Positions 43,342 to 54,600 of a stretch of DNA of 64,000 nucleotides are shown one piece after another. Position numbers and translations under genes: made by a program. A model generated the notes under the pieces. That model had not been told where the DNA came from. It saw nothing but the letters and a program-made list of their open reading frames with translations, and made no database searches. Where the stretch lies: positions 186,001 to 250,000 of the forward strand of contig JBGTQJ010000005.1 in NCBI GenBank assembly GCA_041941305.1. Direction: 5' to 3'. Source of the DNA: JANSWP01 sp041941305. GTDB lineage: Bacteria; Bacteroidota; Bacteroidia; Chitinophagales; Saprospiraceae. Positions within the stretch are counted from its first letter, which is position 1; every line of letters begins with the position of its first letter.

Positions 43342-45252
43342 ATGAAAAGACTATACATGGTTATGTTCTTGTGTTGGATAATGCAACTGCCCTGTTATAC
43401 TCAGTTGGAAGATTTTGAAGACATTGAATCGATCGGCAAAGAAGGTTTTTTCAAAAACTATGTATCGGGCATGTTTAAGGGATTTACCGATATAGGAGAA
43501 CCTTTCACCATGAATGGCGGTATTGGTTTAAATATGCGCTCCTACAGCGCGTTTGGAGCGGATGCACGACAAGACCCTTTCTTTTACTCATTGAATGCCA
43601 ATGCCAATATCCGCATATATAAATTGAGCCTACCTTTTTCCTTGATGGTCACTGCCAAAAATCAGAACTCCTCCTACCCAAATCCAGTTGAATTATTTCG
43701 GGCTTTTAAGAATAATGTCAAAAACAAAATTGAAAACCAGAAAAACCGCTTTGTGCGTTTTGGCGTCTCTCCGAGGTTTAAATGGATCAAACTCCATTTT
43801 GGTCACCGAAGTATGAATTTCTCCCAATTCACTTTAGCCAACCTCAATTTTTTTGGTGCTGGTATGGAACTCAATCCCGGGAATTGGCGAGTAGCCGCTA
43901 TGTATGGTCGCCTCGCCAAAGCAGAACCGCTTGATTTATCACTCGTTACTCCAAATATCCCAGTATTTGAACGAAAAGGGTGGGGGACGAAAATAGGCTA
44001 TGGTACCAATGAAGAATATATCGACCTAACCGTTTTGAAGGTGCAAGATGACTTCAATTCCATTGACATCCCAGAAGAAAGCCCCAATCAGGTAGCACCC
44101 GAAGAAAACATGGTCATCGGACTGAACGCCCAGAAGAAATTGTTTAGCAATTTTGACATCAAACTGGAATGGGCTGGCAGTGCCCTCTCACCCAACTCAA
44201 TAGATGAGCAGACCAATGGCAGGTTTCCTTATCCCGGGTTTCTTTTCCAGGCGAGACAAACTACAGAATATAAAAACGCCCTGGAGTCCTCCCTTAATTT
44301 CAACGCCAAAATATTTACGGTAGGATTGACTTATAAAAGGATAGACCCCAATTTCCGATCGCTGGGAGCTTATTACTTCAATAGCGATATCGAAGATTAT
44401 ACGACCAATTTGAGCTTTGGACTTTTTGAGAATGCCATTTCAGTCAATCTAAGTGGAGGTATTCAGAGAAATAACCTGGACAAATCACAAGCTTCGAGAT
44501 TGACCAGACTAATTGGCAATGGAACGATTAGTTTCACCAAAAACAGCTTCAATTTGGGGCTAAACTATACCAATAATAGTTCAGCAATTGCTTACCTCCT
44601 CGATACGGAACTGGATTCCCTGAATGTCATCATCGTCACCCAGGATGCCGGAATAAATGCAGGTTACAGTTTTCAGGATGGTGCCAACAATCAGCATGTC
44701 CTCAACGGCACTTTTAATGCACAGGTCGTCACGGACGAAATTGAAAATCCCATGGAGAGTTCCGCCTCCCAAATGTTGACTGCCAACCTGGTTTACAATT
44801 ATGCGCTCGCCGAAAGCAAATGGAAATTTTCCTTAAAAGGCAATTTCAATCAAAATGAACTGGCCATGATGGTCATGCGGCGTTATGGGCTGGGTTTTGG
44901 TATTTCCAAACCTTTTTGGGAAGGCAAAATAAACACAGGATTGGATTTCAACTATTTCCTGACGACCAACGAACTCACTGAAAATGCAGACAATTTGACC
45001 GGACAAATGCGCTTCAACTGGAAAATCTCCGACAACCAGACTTTGAATATGAACTGGAACCTGTTACGAACCAATAAAGGAAGCGGCGTCAATGCCCTTA
45101 CCTTCCACGAATTGACCGGCACCATGGGCTACCAGTTGAGTTTCTCCGCCAAATACAAAACCAAAGAAGAAAGGGCGGCGAAGAAGGAGGAAAAGCTAAA
45201 GGAGAAGGAGGAGAAAGGGCAAGAACAACCCGAAAAAACAGGGAACGAATGA
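43342..45252 (+). CDS. predicted outer-membrane beta-barrel protein, unknown family
   Basis: 636 residues. Signal peptide MKRLYMVMFLCWIMQLPCYTQ. The mature protein is a succession of amphipathic beta strands (LNANANIRIYKLSLPFSLMV, FVRFGVSPRFKWIKLHFGH, NLGLNYTNNSSAIAY, MRFNWKISDNQTLNMNWNLL), about 24-28 by eye, as in a large outer-membrane barrel. The end is odd: after the last strand (GYQLSFSAKYKT) comes a ~30-residue highly charged tail (KKEEKLKEKEEKGQEQPEK), which would be periplasmic or extracellular. It lies 359 bp before the 4587-residue giant on the same strand and is a candidate export or anchoring partner for it, by analogy with PorP/SprF and SprB. No named family was recognised. Confidence 0.75.
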   Translation: MKRLYMVMFLCWIMQLPCYTQLEDFEDIESIGKEGFFKNYVSGMFKGFTDIGEPFTMNGGIGLNMRSYSAFGADARQDPFFYSLNANANIRIYKLSLPFSLMVTAKNQNSSYPNPVELFRAFKNNVKNKIENQKNRFVRFGVSPRFKWIKLHFGHRSMNFSQFTLANLNFFGAGMELNPGNWRVAAMYGRLAKAEPLDLSLVTPNIPVFERKGWGTKIGYGTNEEYIDLTVLKVQDDFNSIDIPEESPNQVAPEENMVIGLNAQKKLFSNFDIKLEWAGSALSPNSIDEQTNGRFPYPGFLFQARQTTEYKNALESSLNFNAKIFTVGLTYKRIDPNFRSLGAYYFNSDIEDYTTNLSFGLFENAISVNLSGGIQRNNLDKSQASRLTRLIGNGTISFTKNSFNLGLNYTNNSSAIAYLLDTELDSLNVIIVTQDAGINAGYSFQDGANNQHVLNGTFNAQVVTDEIENPMESSASQMLTANLVYNYALAESKWKFSLKGNFNQNELAMMVMRRYGLGFGISKPFWEGKINTGLDFNYFLTTNELTENADNLTGQMRFNWKISDNQTLNMNWNLLRTNKGSGVNALTFHELTGTMGYQLSFSAKYKTKEERAAKKEEKLKEKEEKGQEQPEKTGNE

Positions 45253-45261
45253 TGATTTATT

Positions 45262-45289
45262 GTCAGTGTCCTCTTCGAGAGACACTGAC
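45262..45289. repeat. GTGTCTC-family hairpin
   Basis: GTCAGTGTC-CTCT-TCG-AGAGACACTGAC; arms complementary except for one bulged base. Begins 10 bp after the barrel gene's stop codon and may act as its terminator. Confidence 0.6.
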
Positions 45290-45365
45290 AAATACGGATT
45301 GCTTCGCTGAAAGCAGTGGAGAAGGATTTAACAAAAAGTAATTCTTGAAATACTGGGATGAGAGG

Positions 45366-45475
45366 TTGCAATTCCTTTCGCAACCCCCTGACCCCCTAAA
45401 GGGGAAACTGCCACGCCTTAGGATAAAAGCGGGTGGATTTTCCCCCTTTAGGGGGTCAGGGGGTTGCGCTGGCAA
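45366..45475. repeat. CCCCCTAAAGGGGG-family element (intergenic)
   Basis: Left arm TTGCAATTCCTTTCGCAACC followed by CCCTGACCCCCTAAAGGGG; right arm CCCCCTTTAGGGGGTCAGGG followed by GGTTGCGCTGGCAA; about 30 less-structured bases in the middle. Same family as the element inside the hybrid regulator gene (3494-3607). Confidence 0.85.
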
Positions 45476-45562
45476 AAGAAGCAAATGGGCATTGAACCCT
45501 TTAAACCGGGGTTCAGAACCCCTCCACTCTTCCACAGTGACCAAATAATCCAAAGTAACAAG

Positions 45563-45586
45563 CAGTGTCTCCCGAAAAAGACACTG
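45563..45586. repeat. GTGTCTC-family hairpin
   Basis: CAGTGTCT-CCCGAAAA-AGACACTG, 25 bp before the giant gene's start codon; could sit in its 5' leader. Confidence 0.55.
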
Positions 45587-45611
45587 ACATATACAACAAA
45601 ATCCTGTTCAA

Positions 45612-48600
45612 ATGAGGCTCAGAAATAACCTACTACTCTTATTGATCGCAATGATGTCTTTTGGATGGACGTTGGAGGCTCAACAAGTCTATCCAGTGCA
45701 GTTGACCGGATTTACGATTCCGCCTCGCTCGCTTGATCTTTCGGTGTATAGTTTTGAGCGATCACAGGATTTGTCTTTTACAGCCCAATTGAATGATCCG
45801 GTAGAGCCCTTCAGAGATGTAAGGTTAAACCTGACCATCGAAAATGGAAACAGCATCATTTACCAAACGGACCCAAATTTTTCTGCGCCTCCTATCCGAC
45901 TCAACCAGTTTCAGCCCGAAACCTTTGATGGCGTGGCATTGGGATCCTATCTAAATCCAATGAGTTTGGTTGGACCTTCCGGATTGGGACAAGGAAGTAC
46001 CATCGTCCCCGAAGGGTACAATTCCATTTGTCTGGAAGTGATTGATATTCAGCGAAATGTTCCTATTTCGCGAAAAGTATGTTTATCCGGAAGTTATGTA
46101 CTCAATCAGCCGCCACAATTATTATTACCTGCCTGTGGTGACCAAAAAGAATTCCCGGAAACTCAAAACCTGCTATTTACCTGGACGCCCATGCACATTG
46201 GCTCTCAAAATTCACCAAATCCAGTGGAATACGAATTCCAGTTGGTTGAATTGAGCCCGGGCATTCAGGACCCAAATGATGGTTTTGAGGCTGCTCTTCA
46301 GATATATCAAACCACTACCATTTCTGCTTCGCTTTTGTACTCGATAAGTGAACCCATGTTGGAACCAAATAAGGTGTATGCATGGCGGGTAAAAGCCTAC
46401 TCTTTACTCAACCAAAGCAGTTTATTGTTTGAAAATGATGGCTATAGTCCGGTCTGTACGTTTTCCTTCTTTGATGAAAATGGTGGGGGAACTGGAAGTG
46501 GCGCTGCTGCTGACCAGGAAGAAGACTCCCGACCCATTCCTCAAGGATGTGAGGTGTTTAGTACCGATTTTGGTCCCATCAGCGCTGCTGGTGAAGATCC
46601 CATGGCATTAGTGGAGGGAGATAATGTCAAACTGGGTTATTTTGATATGGAAATCCTGGATGCTTCTCCATCTGGTGACGGAGTAAGTGGAACCGCCTTT
46701 GTGACCGTGCCTTTTTTGAAAGCCAAGTTTCCTGTCAATTTTACAGACCTCAAAGTCAAGGAAAATATGCGGGCATATGGAGCAGGAAACATTGAAGTAA
46801 ATGTAGAAAGCGATTTTCAGCTCGACCCTACCATGCTGACTCCCGGCTTACTTGGTTCCATTATATCTGAAGACTATGTAGACAACCTGGAATCTTTTTT
46901 CCTGAATGGCATGGGACAAAACAGGCTGACTTTCCAGTTTAACCCCTCCGACCTGGCTGTGGTCAATCTACCCATCGGTGTCGACAAAGAAAACAATGAG
47001 GAAGCCTTACCGATGATTGCCATCCTCGGTTTGCGCTTTACAGAGCGAAACGCTTTTATGAATTGTGTGGGTTTCCACCGTTTGGAAAACGGAGACCTGA
47101 TGCGTTTTGCCGGAACGGATATTTCTATTACCCCGCTTGGTATAAAGTCTAATAGCAAACTCGATCTGCTGGAAAGCGCGCAATCTCCGCTTTCCGGCAT
47201 TTTTCAATTGAGTATCAAAGCGGGCAACAATGCCTCCAATATTGGAATGGATTGCCAGGGGACCAATGCCTTCAACCTCGAAACAGAAATCTTGATCAGC
47301 GAAGAAGTCATGGTGCGGGCCAGTGATCAGCAAGCCATCCGTTTCCAGTTGAGCGACCAATCCAACGACCCCGCTCAATACCTTGGAGATATCGAAACCT
47401 TTGAAGATTTCACGATTCCCAGTTTGCCCGGATTTGAATTTAGCATGGAAAAAGGACAACTGGACCTCAATACGGAACAAAAACTGGAAATCACCAACCC
47501 CAATCCTTTTCACGCAGAAGCCAACGAAAACAACTGGCAGGGTTTGCTCCTCAATGAAGTACAGGTCACTTTGCCAACTGAATTTGATTTCACAGGCAAT
47601 GACCAAAACTTTCAATTGGAGCAGGGGGAATTATTCCTTTCTGAAGAGGGGGCTTTTGGCAAATTTTCGGGTACGGGTTTAGTAAGTATAGCTGACGGTC
47701 GAATGGCAGACTGGCCTTACAGTGTGGATCTATTTGATTTGGAGATCAAAAAAGGATCTCCCGAATCCAGCAGCATTTCCGGAAAGATTCAAGTGCCCTT
47801 ACTGGATGAACCTTTTGATTATACTGCCAATTTGGATATTTCAGATTCCGACGTCAAAATAGAAGCCAACCCCAGCCCGGGCGCTTACAATATGAGTATG
47901 TGGAATGCCACCTTCGAAGTGGAAGAAGGTACCGAAGTGATTGCCCGACTGGAAGATTTGGGTGATGAAGGCAAGTCTTTTTTCCCAAGCGCCAGCTTGA
48001 AGGGTAATCTGTCCTTCAGCTTTGACGAAAAGACTTTTGCCGATAAACTGACCGGCGATCAGGCAGAAAAAATGCTTCGCATCCGGCAGGCATTTTCGCT
48101 GAAAGGAGACCTGGATATTGAACTTAAAGACCTCGCCCTTGATGGATTGGTGATCGATCCTTTTGCTGGCACCCAGGATAAATACGCCCTGTTTGATTTT
48201 GGCACAGGGGCTGATTCTATACAAATAGCGGGAAAAGCCATTTCCATTACAGACCTGAATATCCTTTACAAGAATGATCCCAAACAGGAGCTGGGTCTGG
48301 AACTAAAAATCACGGAACGCTACAATGAATTGAATCTGATTATCTGGGCACAAGAAGATGGGCAAGGAGGTTTTATTTTTAACCGAATAGAAACCAGTAC
48401 CAAAAAAGTCGAATGTGATTGTGTTAACAATGAGGATATCTTTTTCGATCCTACCAAACTAAACAAATACCTCGAAAAGCATTACGAAAAATTTTACGCT
48501 CCTGGCAAGCCCAAATTTTCAGATTATTCGGTAGGTGGCAGTTATTTGCCTTCTGGTTTCAGTCAGGAAGAATTGGATGAATTGCATAAAACAGCTGTTA

Positions 48601-51600
48601 TGGCACATCTTCAACAAAACAGCATCAATGGTTTTGTGGTAGATGATATCAACAATGTAAGTGAAATCTATATCCCTTTTCTTGGGGCTACGATTGCGAT
48701 AAAACAGGACAAGGCTGTAAAATCTGACCTGATAAAGACAGGCTTGACGGATTTAACATTAACAAAGGTTGATGATCACGAACTTGGCTCAAGTGGCGCC
48801 TGGGAATTGCCATACGATTTAACTGGTCAGATCGACGAATTTCTCAATAAAAATGAAACCTCCTTTCCATTGGCGACGACCCGATTGTTATTAACTGATT
48901 TAAAGTTACCTCCGGGTTACAATTCTACAGAAATTGGGGCGGAAGATGAGATAACTGTTGAAATTACCCTAGTGGTCAAAATTCCAGGGTCTTCGGAAAA
49001 TTCCTATCTCATATTTACGAATGATGATGTGAAAATTGGCGCCTATGAAGTGGGCTTTGAGGATTTAAAGCTCTTTTTGTTAGAGGACAAGTCCCATCCT
49101 TTTTATAACTCAGAGCCAGACCCTGAAGCAGAAGAAGGAGATGTAAGAAATTATGGCATTACTTATCTCAGTAAAAAAACTGGAAACACCTATAATGAAG
49201 ACCTTTCAACGGGCTCCTATGCTTTTTTGAAATGTGAGGGATTTCAATATTACAATGTGCAGGGCATGGTCACGCTCCCCTATTATGGAGAAGATGAAAG
49301 TTTAAGCCTTAACACCCTCAAGAAGTTAAATAAAAGTGGTGTAGTTGGGGAATCCCTTTATTTGGATGCGACATTCCCCTTCACCATAAATGGACCCGAT
49401 CTGAGCAAATTCATTGCTCCCCTAAACACCAACTACGAAGATGGAACTCCCGTCAATTTTGAGATAAATGGACTTGAATTCAAAACGGTCACCATTGATG
49501 AAGGCTATTTTGACTTCAACCCAGATGAATCAGCTGAAGGATTTACGGGAGATGAAGGAGATAGTTTTAAGGGGCTGGCCCTCAACAAAATACAGGTCGA
49601 ATTTGATGGCTTGATGACCAAAGAAGGTGACCAAAGAAAAAAACTAAAACTGCCTGGAAATAACTTTGCTTTTAGCTTTTCAAATGGCATATCGGGCAAC
49701 ATCAATATGTCAGCAAATGTCATCACCAAAGAGGCAAATGCCGACCTGGGTGGCTGGCCCTATACCATAACATCCTTGATGTATGGCATGTTTACAGATA
49801 ATGAATTAAATGCAGCGGATGTCGAATTTTCTAATGAAGATAGTGATGGATTGATAGAATGGTGCTCCATGAAGGGTACCATGCTGATCCCCATATTTAA
49901 AGACCTGGACTATAATTGGGTCGCATTTAACGGGGAGTTGAATGGTTTATTTTGGGATTCTGAGAATACCCAATACTATCCTACAGGCGTTTTTGACCTG
50001 GGAGACGACGCCAATAATAATGCACTGGACAATCAGACATTTGCAGTGGACTGGGTAGATGGTTTAAGTCTTAAGTTGGAAGACAGTACCATCGATATCA
50101 TCTACAATCGAAATATTGGAGAATTTGAAGCTGCAGCTGTTTTGAATGGAACAGCAGGGATATACAATTCCACGGACGAAGTGGATCAGGGTAATTCTAC
50201 CACCTTTAATTTCGGCTTGAGCTTTTTAGCTTTTGAAGGGCTTTCCATCAATGTCTCTGAATCCAACTGTGGTTCAGATGATGCCCTTGGAGGTATCAGG
50301 GATATTGATTTTGGTGTTTGGGGATTAGCCAGCTATGATTTGGGAGGAGACGATGATGAAGATGATGAAGAGGAAGAAGCGGAGGACGGCATGCAGGGTT
50401 TTCCTGTCAGCCTGGAAGCCTTGCAATTCAATTGTACAAAGCCTGGAAGCTGGAGCTTGATTATTGGTTTGAAACTCAACCTGGTGCCTGGAGAAACAGT
50501 GCAGGGAGAGGGGGATGAAGAAGATACGGAAACAGCCGGCTTAAGTGCAACTGCTCAACTGAATTATATCTTCAACAAAAATGATAAAGGCGAATTGGTA
50601 TATTCTGATTTTTGGTTGGATGCGATATATGTGGAAGGCGAATTTGCCAGTATGTCTGTCAATGGGGCATTGGTATTTATAAAAGAGGATGATTTGTATG
50701 GAAATGGCGTGAAAGGCTATTTGGATGTAGAATTGTCCAGCATGGGTCTACAGCTTCAGGTATTGGCTCAATTTGGCACTACCAAAGCCGATAATAAAAA
50801 TGGAGAACAAAAATCAGCCTACCGCTATTTTTTCTTTGATATTGAGTTTGTTCAAAACCCCGGCGTATTAGTAGGGCCTTTACCAATTGCCTGGCATGGA
50901 TTAAGTGGGGGTATCTTCTTTAATTGTGACGCACAAACTCCGGTAGATGACATCGACCCCTTTGCGGACCAGGATAAAATAAACGCTGGAACGATTATGA
51001 CTCCCACTGTAACGACCAATACCAATCTCGCGGTAGAATGCCCCTTTGGAGAATTATGTGATCCGGGGGTCGGCTTATCTCTCTACAATTATGAACCCTC
51101 TTTGGGAAGCATGGGATTGCACCTGGGCGTCATTTTGAGCCTTAGTAATAAACCCGAAACGATGGTCGGGGAGTTGAAGGTAGGGGCTGAATTTTACATC
51201 AATCCCCTGACAAGTACCTACAAAATCAACGCTATAGACATCAACGGTGCCTTATACTTTTCTTCGGAAGACATCTTTAAAAGAGCTGAAGCACCTGTTG
51301 TCGCAACAGTAGATTTGAAGGTAGATTTTGAAAATAAGGAAATCAGAGGCGCCTTTAATATGACCATTGATTATGGCGCACCTGATGATGAGCCAACTGT
51401 AACATTGGCAACTGCAGAAGGGGGAGTTAACGGGGCGCTACATTTTACAATGTCCGACCACCCGGATGCCGGAAAATGGTATTTCAAATTGGGCGCACCA
51501 CTCGAACCAGGAGAGATCACCATGGCACTGGTGGATGTCTTTGAAGCTCCGATTTCCTTTTATTTACAATTGGGGCATGACCTGGATCCCATTCCTACTA

Positions 51601-54600
51601 TCAAAGACATCATTCCGCACTGGCCGGACAATGGAACGGCAGAAGGCCGACTGAGTGACACTTTTTTCTCTACGGGGGATGGCATTGTATTCGGCTTAAA
51701 GTTGGGCTTTAGCTCCAACCCTTCCTTTGGACCTTTTTACGCCAATGTAGATGCTGCCATCGGATTTGATTTATCTATGATGCGTTACGATGATGCACCA
51801 CCGGAATGTGGACTTGAAAGTTTTGGCATAAATAACTGGTATATAAGGGGCAATGGCTATGCCTATATCGAAGGCTCCATGGGCATAAAATATGATCTTG
51901 GTTTTACATCCGGGCAAGCAGAAATTTTTAAAGGCTTTGCCGCCGTTGCCATTAAGACAGAATTGCCCAATCCCACCTATTTCAATGCTCAGGTCTACGT
52001 CTCCTATGAGGTGCTGGGTGGTTTGATCAAAGGCAGTTGCAATTTTGAATTTGAAGAAGGAGAACAAATCGCCCTGGATTGTTTATCTGGAGGTATGCCT
52101 TCCGGACCCGCCGAATTGGGAATCCCGATCATTGGTTCCACCTATCCGGAAGAGGGTGACAATGGTGAAGCACCACCAGTCTTTGTCACTCCACAGGCCA
52201 GCTTTAATCTGGCGATCAATGAAGAGATTCAATTTCCAGTCTATAACGAAGACTTTGTACAAGAAAGAATCGATCGTTACAAACCAGTCTTGAACGATTT
52301 TTACCTTACCAAAAAAGGATCAAGCGAGAGAATTGATGGAAAGCTCAACCAAAGTGCCTATCAGGTTTCTCTGGATATAGATGACCTCTTAGAGGCAGAA
52401 TCAGTATATATTTTACACATAAAATATGAATGGCAAAAAAGAGAAGGTGCAGATGAAAACTGGGAAACAGTAGAGGTTGAAGGAGTGTCGACCGAAGAAC
52501 ATGAAGAGATTGAATTTACAACAGACAATTTCCCTACTGAAATGGTAGATTCTGAATTTAAACTTTCCCAGCCCGCCGATGGCCAACACTTCTGGACAAA
52601 AGATTACGCCATACCAATGATAGAATTTGAACAGGGGGGCTGGGAGCAATTGTTCCCGGCTAAATCTGAAAAAAAAGTGAATGGAGAAACTATAGTTTAT
52701 GATTATATGGTACAAGTGACCGAATACAATAAAACTACTGGAAAGGAGACGGGAAATGTTTATAGTCTGCCTCTAACAGAATATCCGGGTATGGTCGCTT
52801 ATGAAACCGAGAAAATTAAAAGTGAAAAAATTTATCTGGATGAAGCCGGGGTTAATGTATATATACCCATAGTAGAAATAGTAAGTTCCACTGGTGAGAT
52901 TGTTGAGTTTGAGGGACTCAACGAGTTGTTGACCTATGACGGGAATAAAATATACAAGCTGGAAATAATGCGCGTACCTGTACAAAAGACCGCTGAAGTC
53001 ATGCAGGAAGACAATGCAGCAGCAGCACAATTGTTTGATGAAGATGGTAATCCAATTGAGGAAAGTGGAGATTTTACCATTTTAGGTATCAATACCACCA
53101 GCTTGGCACCCTCATCCGATCTTTATGGTGAAATCGGTATTTTATATGAAATGTGGTTTTGTACCAGTAAGGAAGAAAAGTTTTCTGAAAAAGTAGAAGA
53201 ATATTTTAAGACAGATAATGTAAATGTTGAGGTTTCAAATGATGGTTGGGTTAAAACCTTAAACCATCCTTTGCAAGAGCCAGGACTAAGCAAGGATCTT
53301 GGAGTCGAAATAAACATTGATTCGGAAAATCCCTTAGGCATAGATTCCAGGTATTTGGAATCTGCTGAGACAGGAGATGATCTTGGTAGGGTAAGCAGGT
53401 ACGAACTAAACCCTATTGTACTTAAGCCAGTAGTTTTAACCGGAATAGAAGGCTTTGATGAATTTGATTTAATCAGGTTAAACACCAACTTTAATCAAGC
53501 AAGCCAATTTAAGGCGTATCAACAACATGGAACAGGTGCTTTTGAGGACACTGAAGAAATCGAAGACAAATTTTTCAGTGATAATTTTAGCAAAATAGAA
53601 GATCTCTATGAGAGTGTTGAAAAAGCTAGAGACAACCTAATCTTAGATTACATTGATACTCATGCCAATGATGGTGGAACCAAGGATGAATTTATGGCAG
53701 CACTTAATGCTGATGATTTAGAAAGTTCCAATATTCCTACATGGGCACAATATATGGCAGAGTGGTTACTTATTGATGATAACTTTGACAATATATCTTG
53801 GAATCATAATTTTAATTCTTATGAGGAGTTTAAAAATCACTATACATCAAGCAAAAAGACCATGCTTTGGTTAACTTGCCATAATTATGATAGTGAGTAT
53901 TGGAAAGACAAGATGTTTGAAGCTGCAAAAGATGATTTTATTGACTATGTAGACTTGACTCTTGGAGTTGAATTAGATGCATTAGAAGAAGCAGTAAATC
54001 TTTTCAGCTTATTTATGGGAAAACCAGAAGATTTGGAAGGCTGGAGTACAATAGTAATTGATGGTGGCTTAGCAAGATTTAGTATAACTGATCCAATCAC
54101 GCCTTCGATAATAGAGGAAGGTTCTGAAACTGTACAAATTGATTTATATCGTCCATCAATAATAGCCAAACAGTTCCTTGCTTATGGGGAATTGTGGTAT
54201 GATTTCGGGAATATTTTCCTCTCGATTTTAGATTTATATTTAGAAGAGATCTCCTGGACTAAATCTATTGGTTTTTACAATTCTTTTTCAAATGTCCTGT
54301 CAGAAAATTTTGATGACTTTTATGATTGGTATGATAATGCTGGGGAGCTTTATGATGTTAACGATATAGTGTCTCATAATCATAAATTGATTCTAAAATT
54401 CCCAAATATTGACCGTTGGAATTATACCCATGAGGCTATTGACCCTAATGCATATGATTGGCACACCTTTACCTATGAAAAAATCTTTCATAGGTCCTTT
54501 ACCAATACCAGTGGTGTTGAGAAAACGCCAGAAAATTCTCCTACAGGTACCTCAAATGGAACAGCAGGTTCAGAGTCAAATGACCTTAATCCGATCAAGC

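Larger units (their letters stand above)
45253..45611. other. 359-bp repeat-filled intergenic region
   Basis: Between the barrel and the giant gene: a GTGTCTC-family hairpin at each end (45262-45289, 45563-45586) and a CCCCCTAAAGGGGG-family element between them (45366-45475). Short open frames here are artefacts of the palindrome. Confidence 0.7.

Noticed and set aside
45263..45553. 96-residue frame between barrel and giant genes
   Set aside because: Its sequence (PPDPLKGE, FPFRGSGGCE) is simply the translated CCCCCTAAAGGGGG palindrome.
47007..47615. 202-residue open frame on the minus strand opposite the 4587-residue giant
   Set aside because: Lies wholly within a strongly supported gene in another frame and has no signal peptide, motif or leader.
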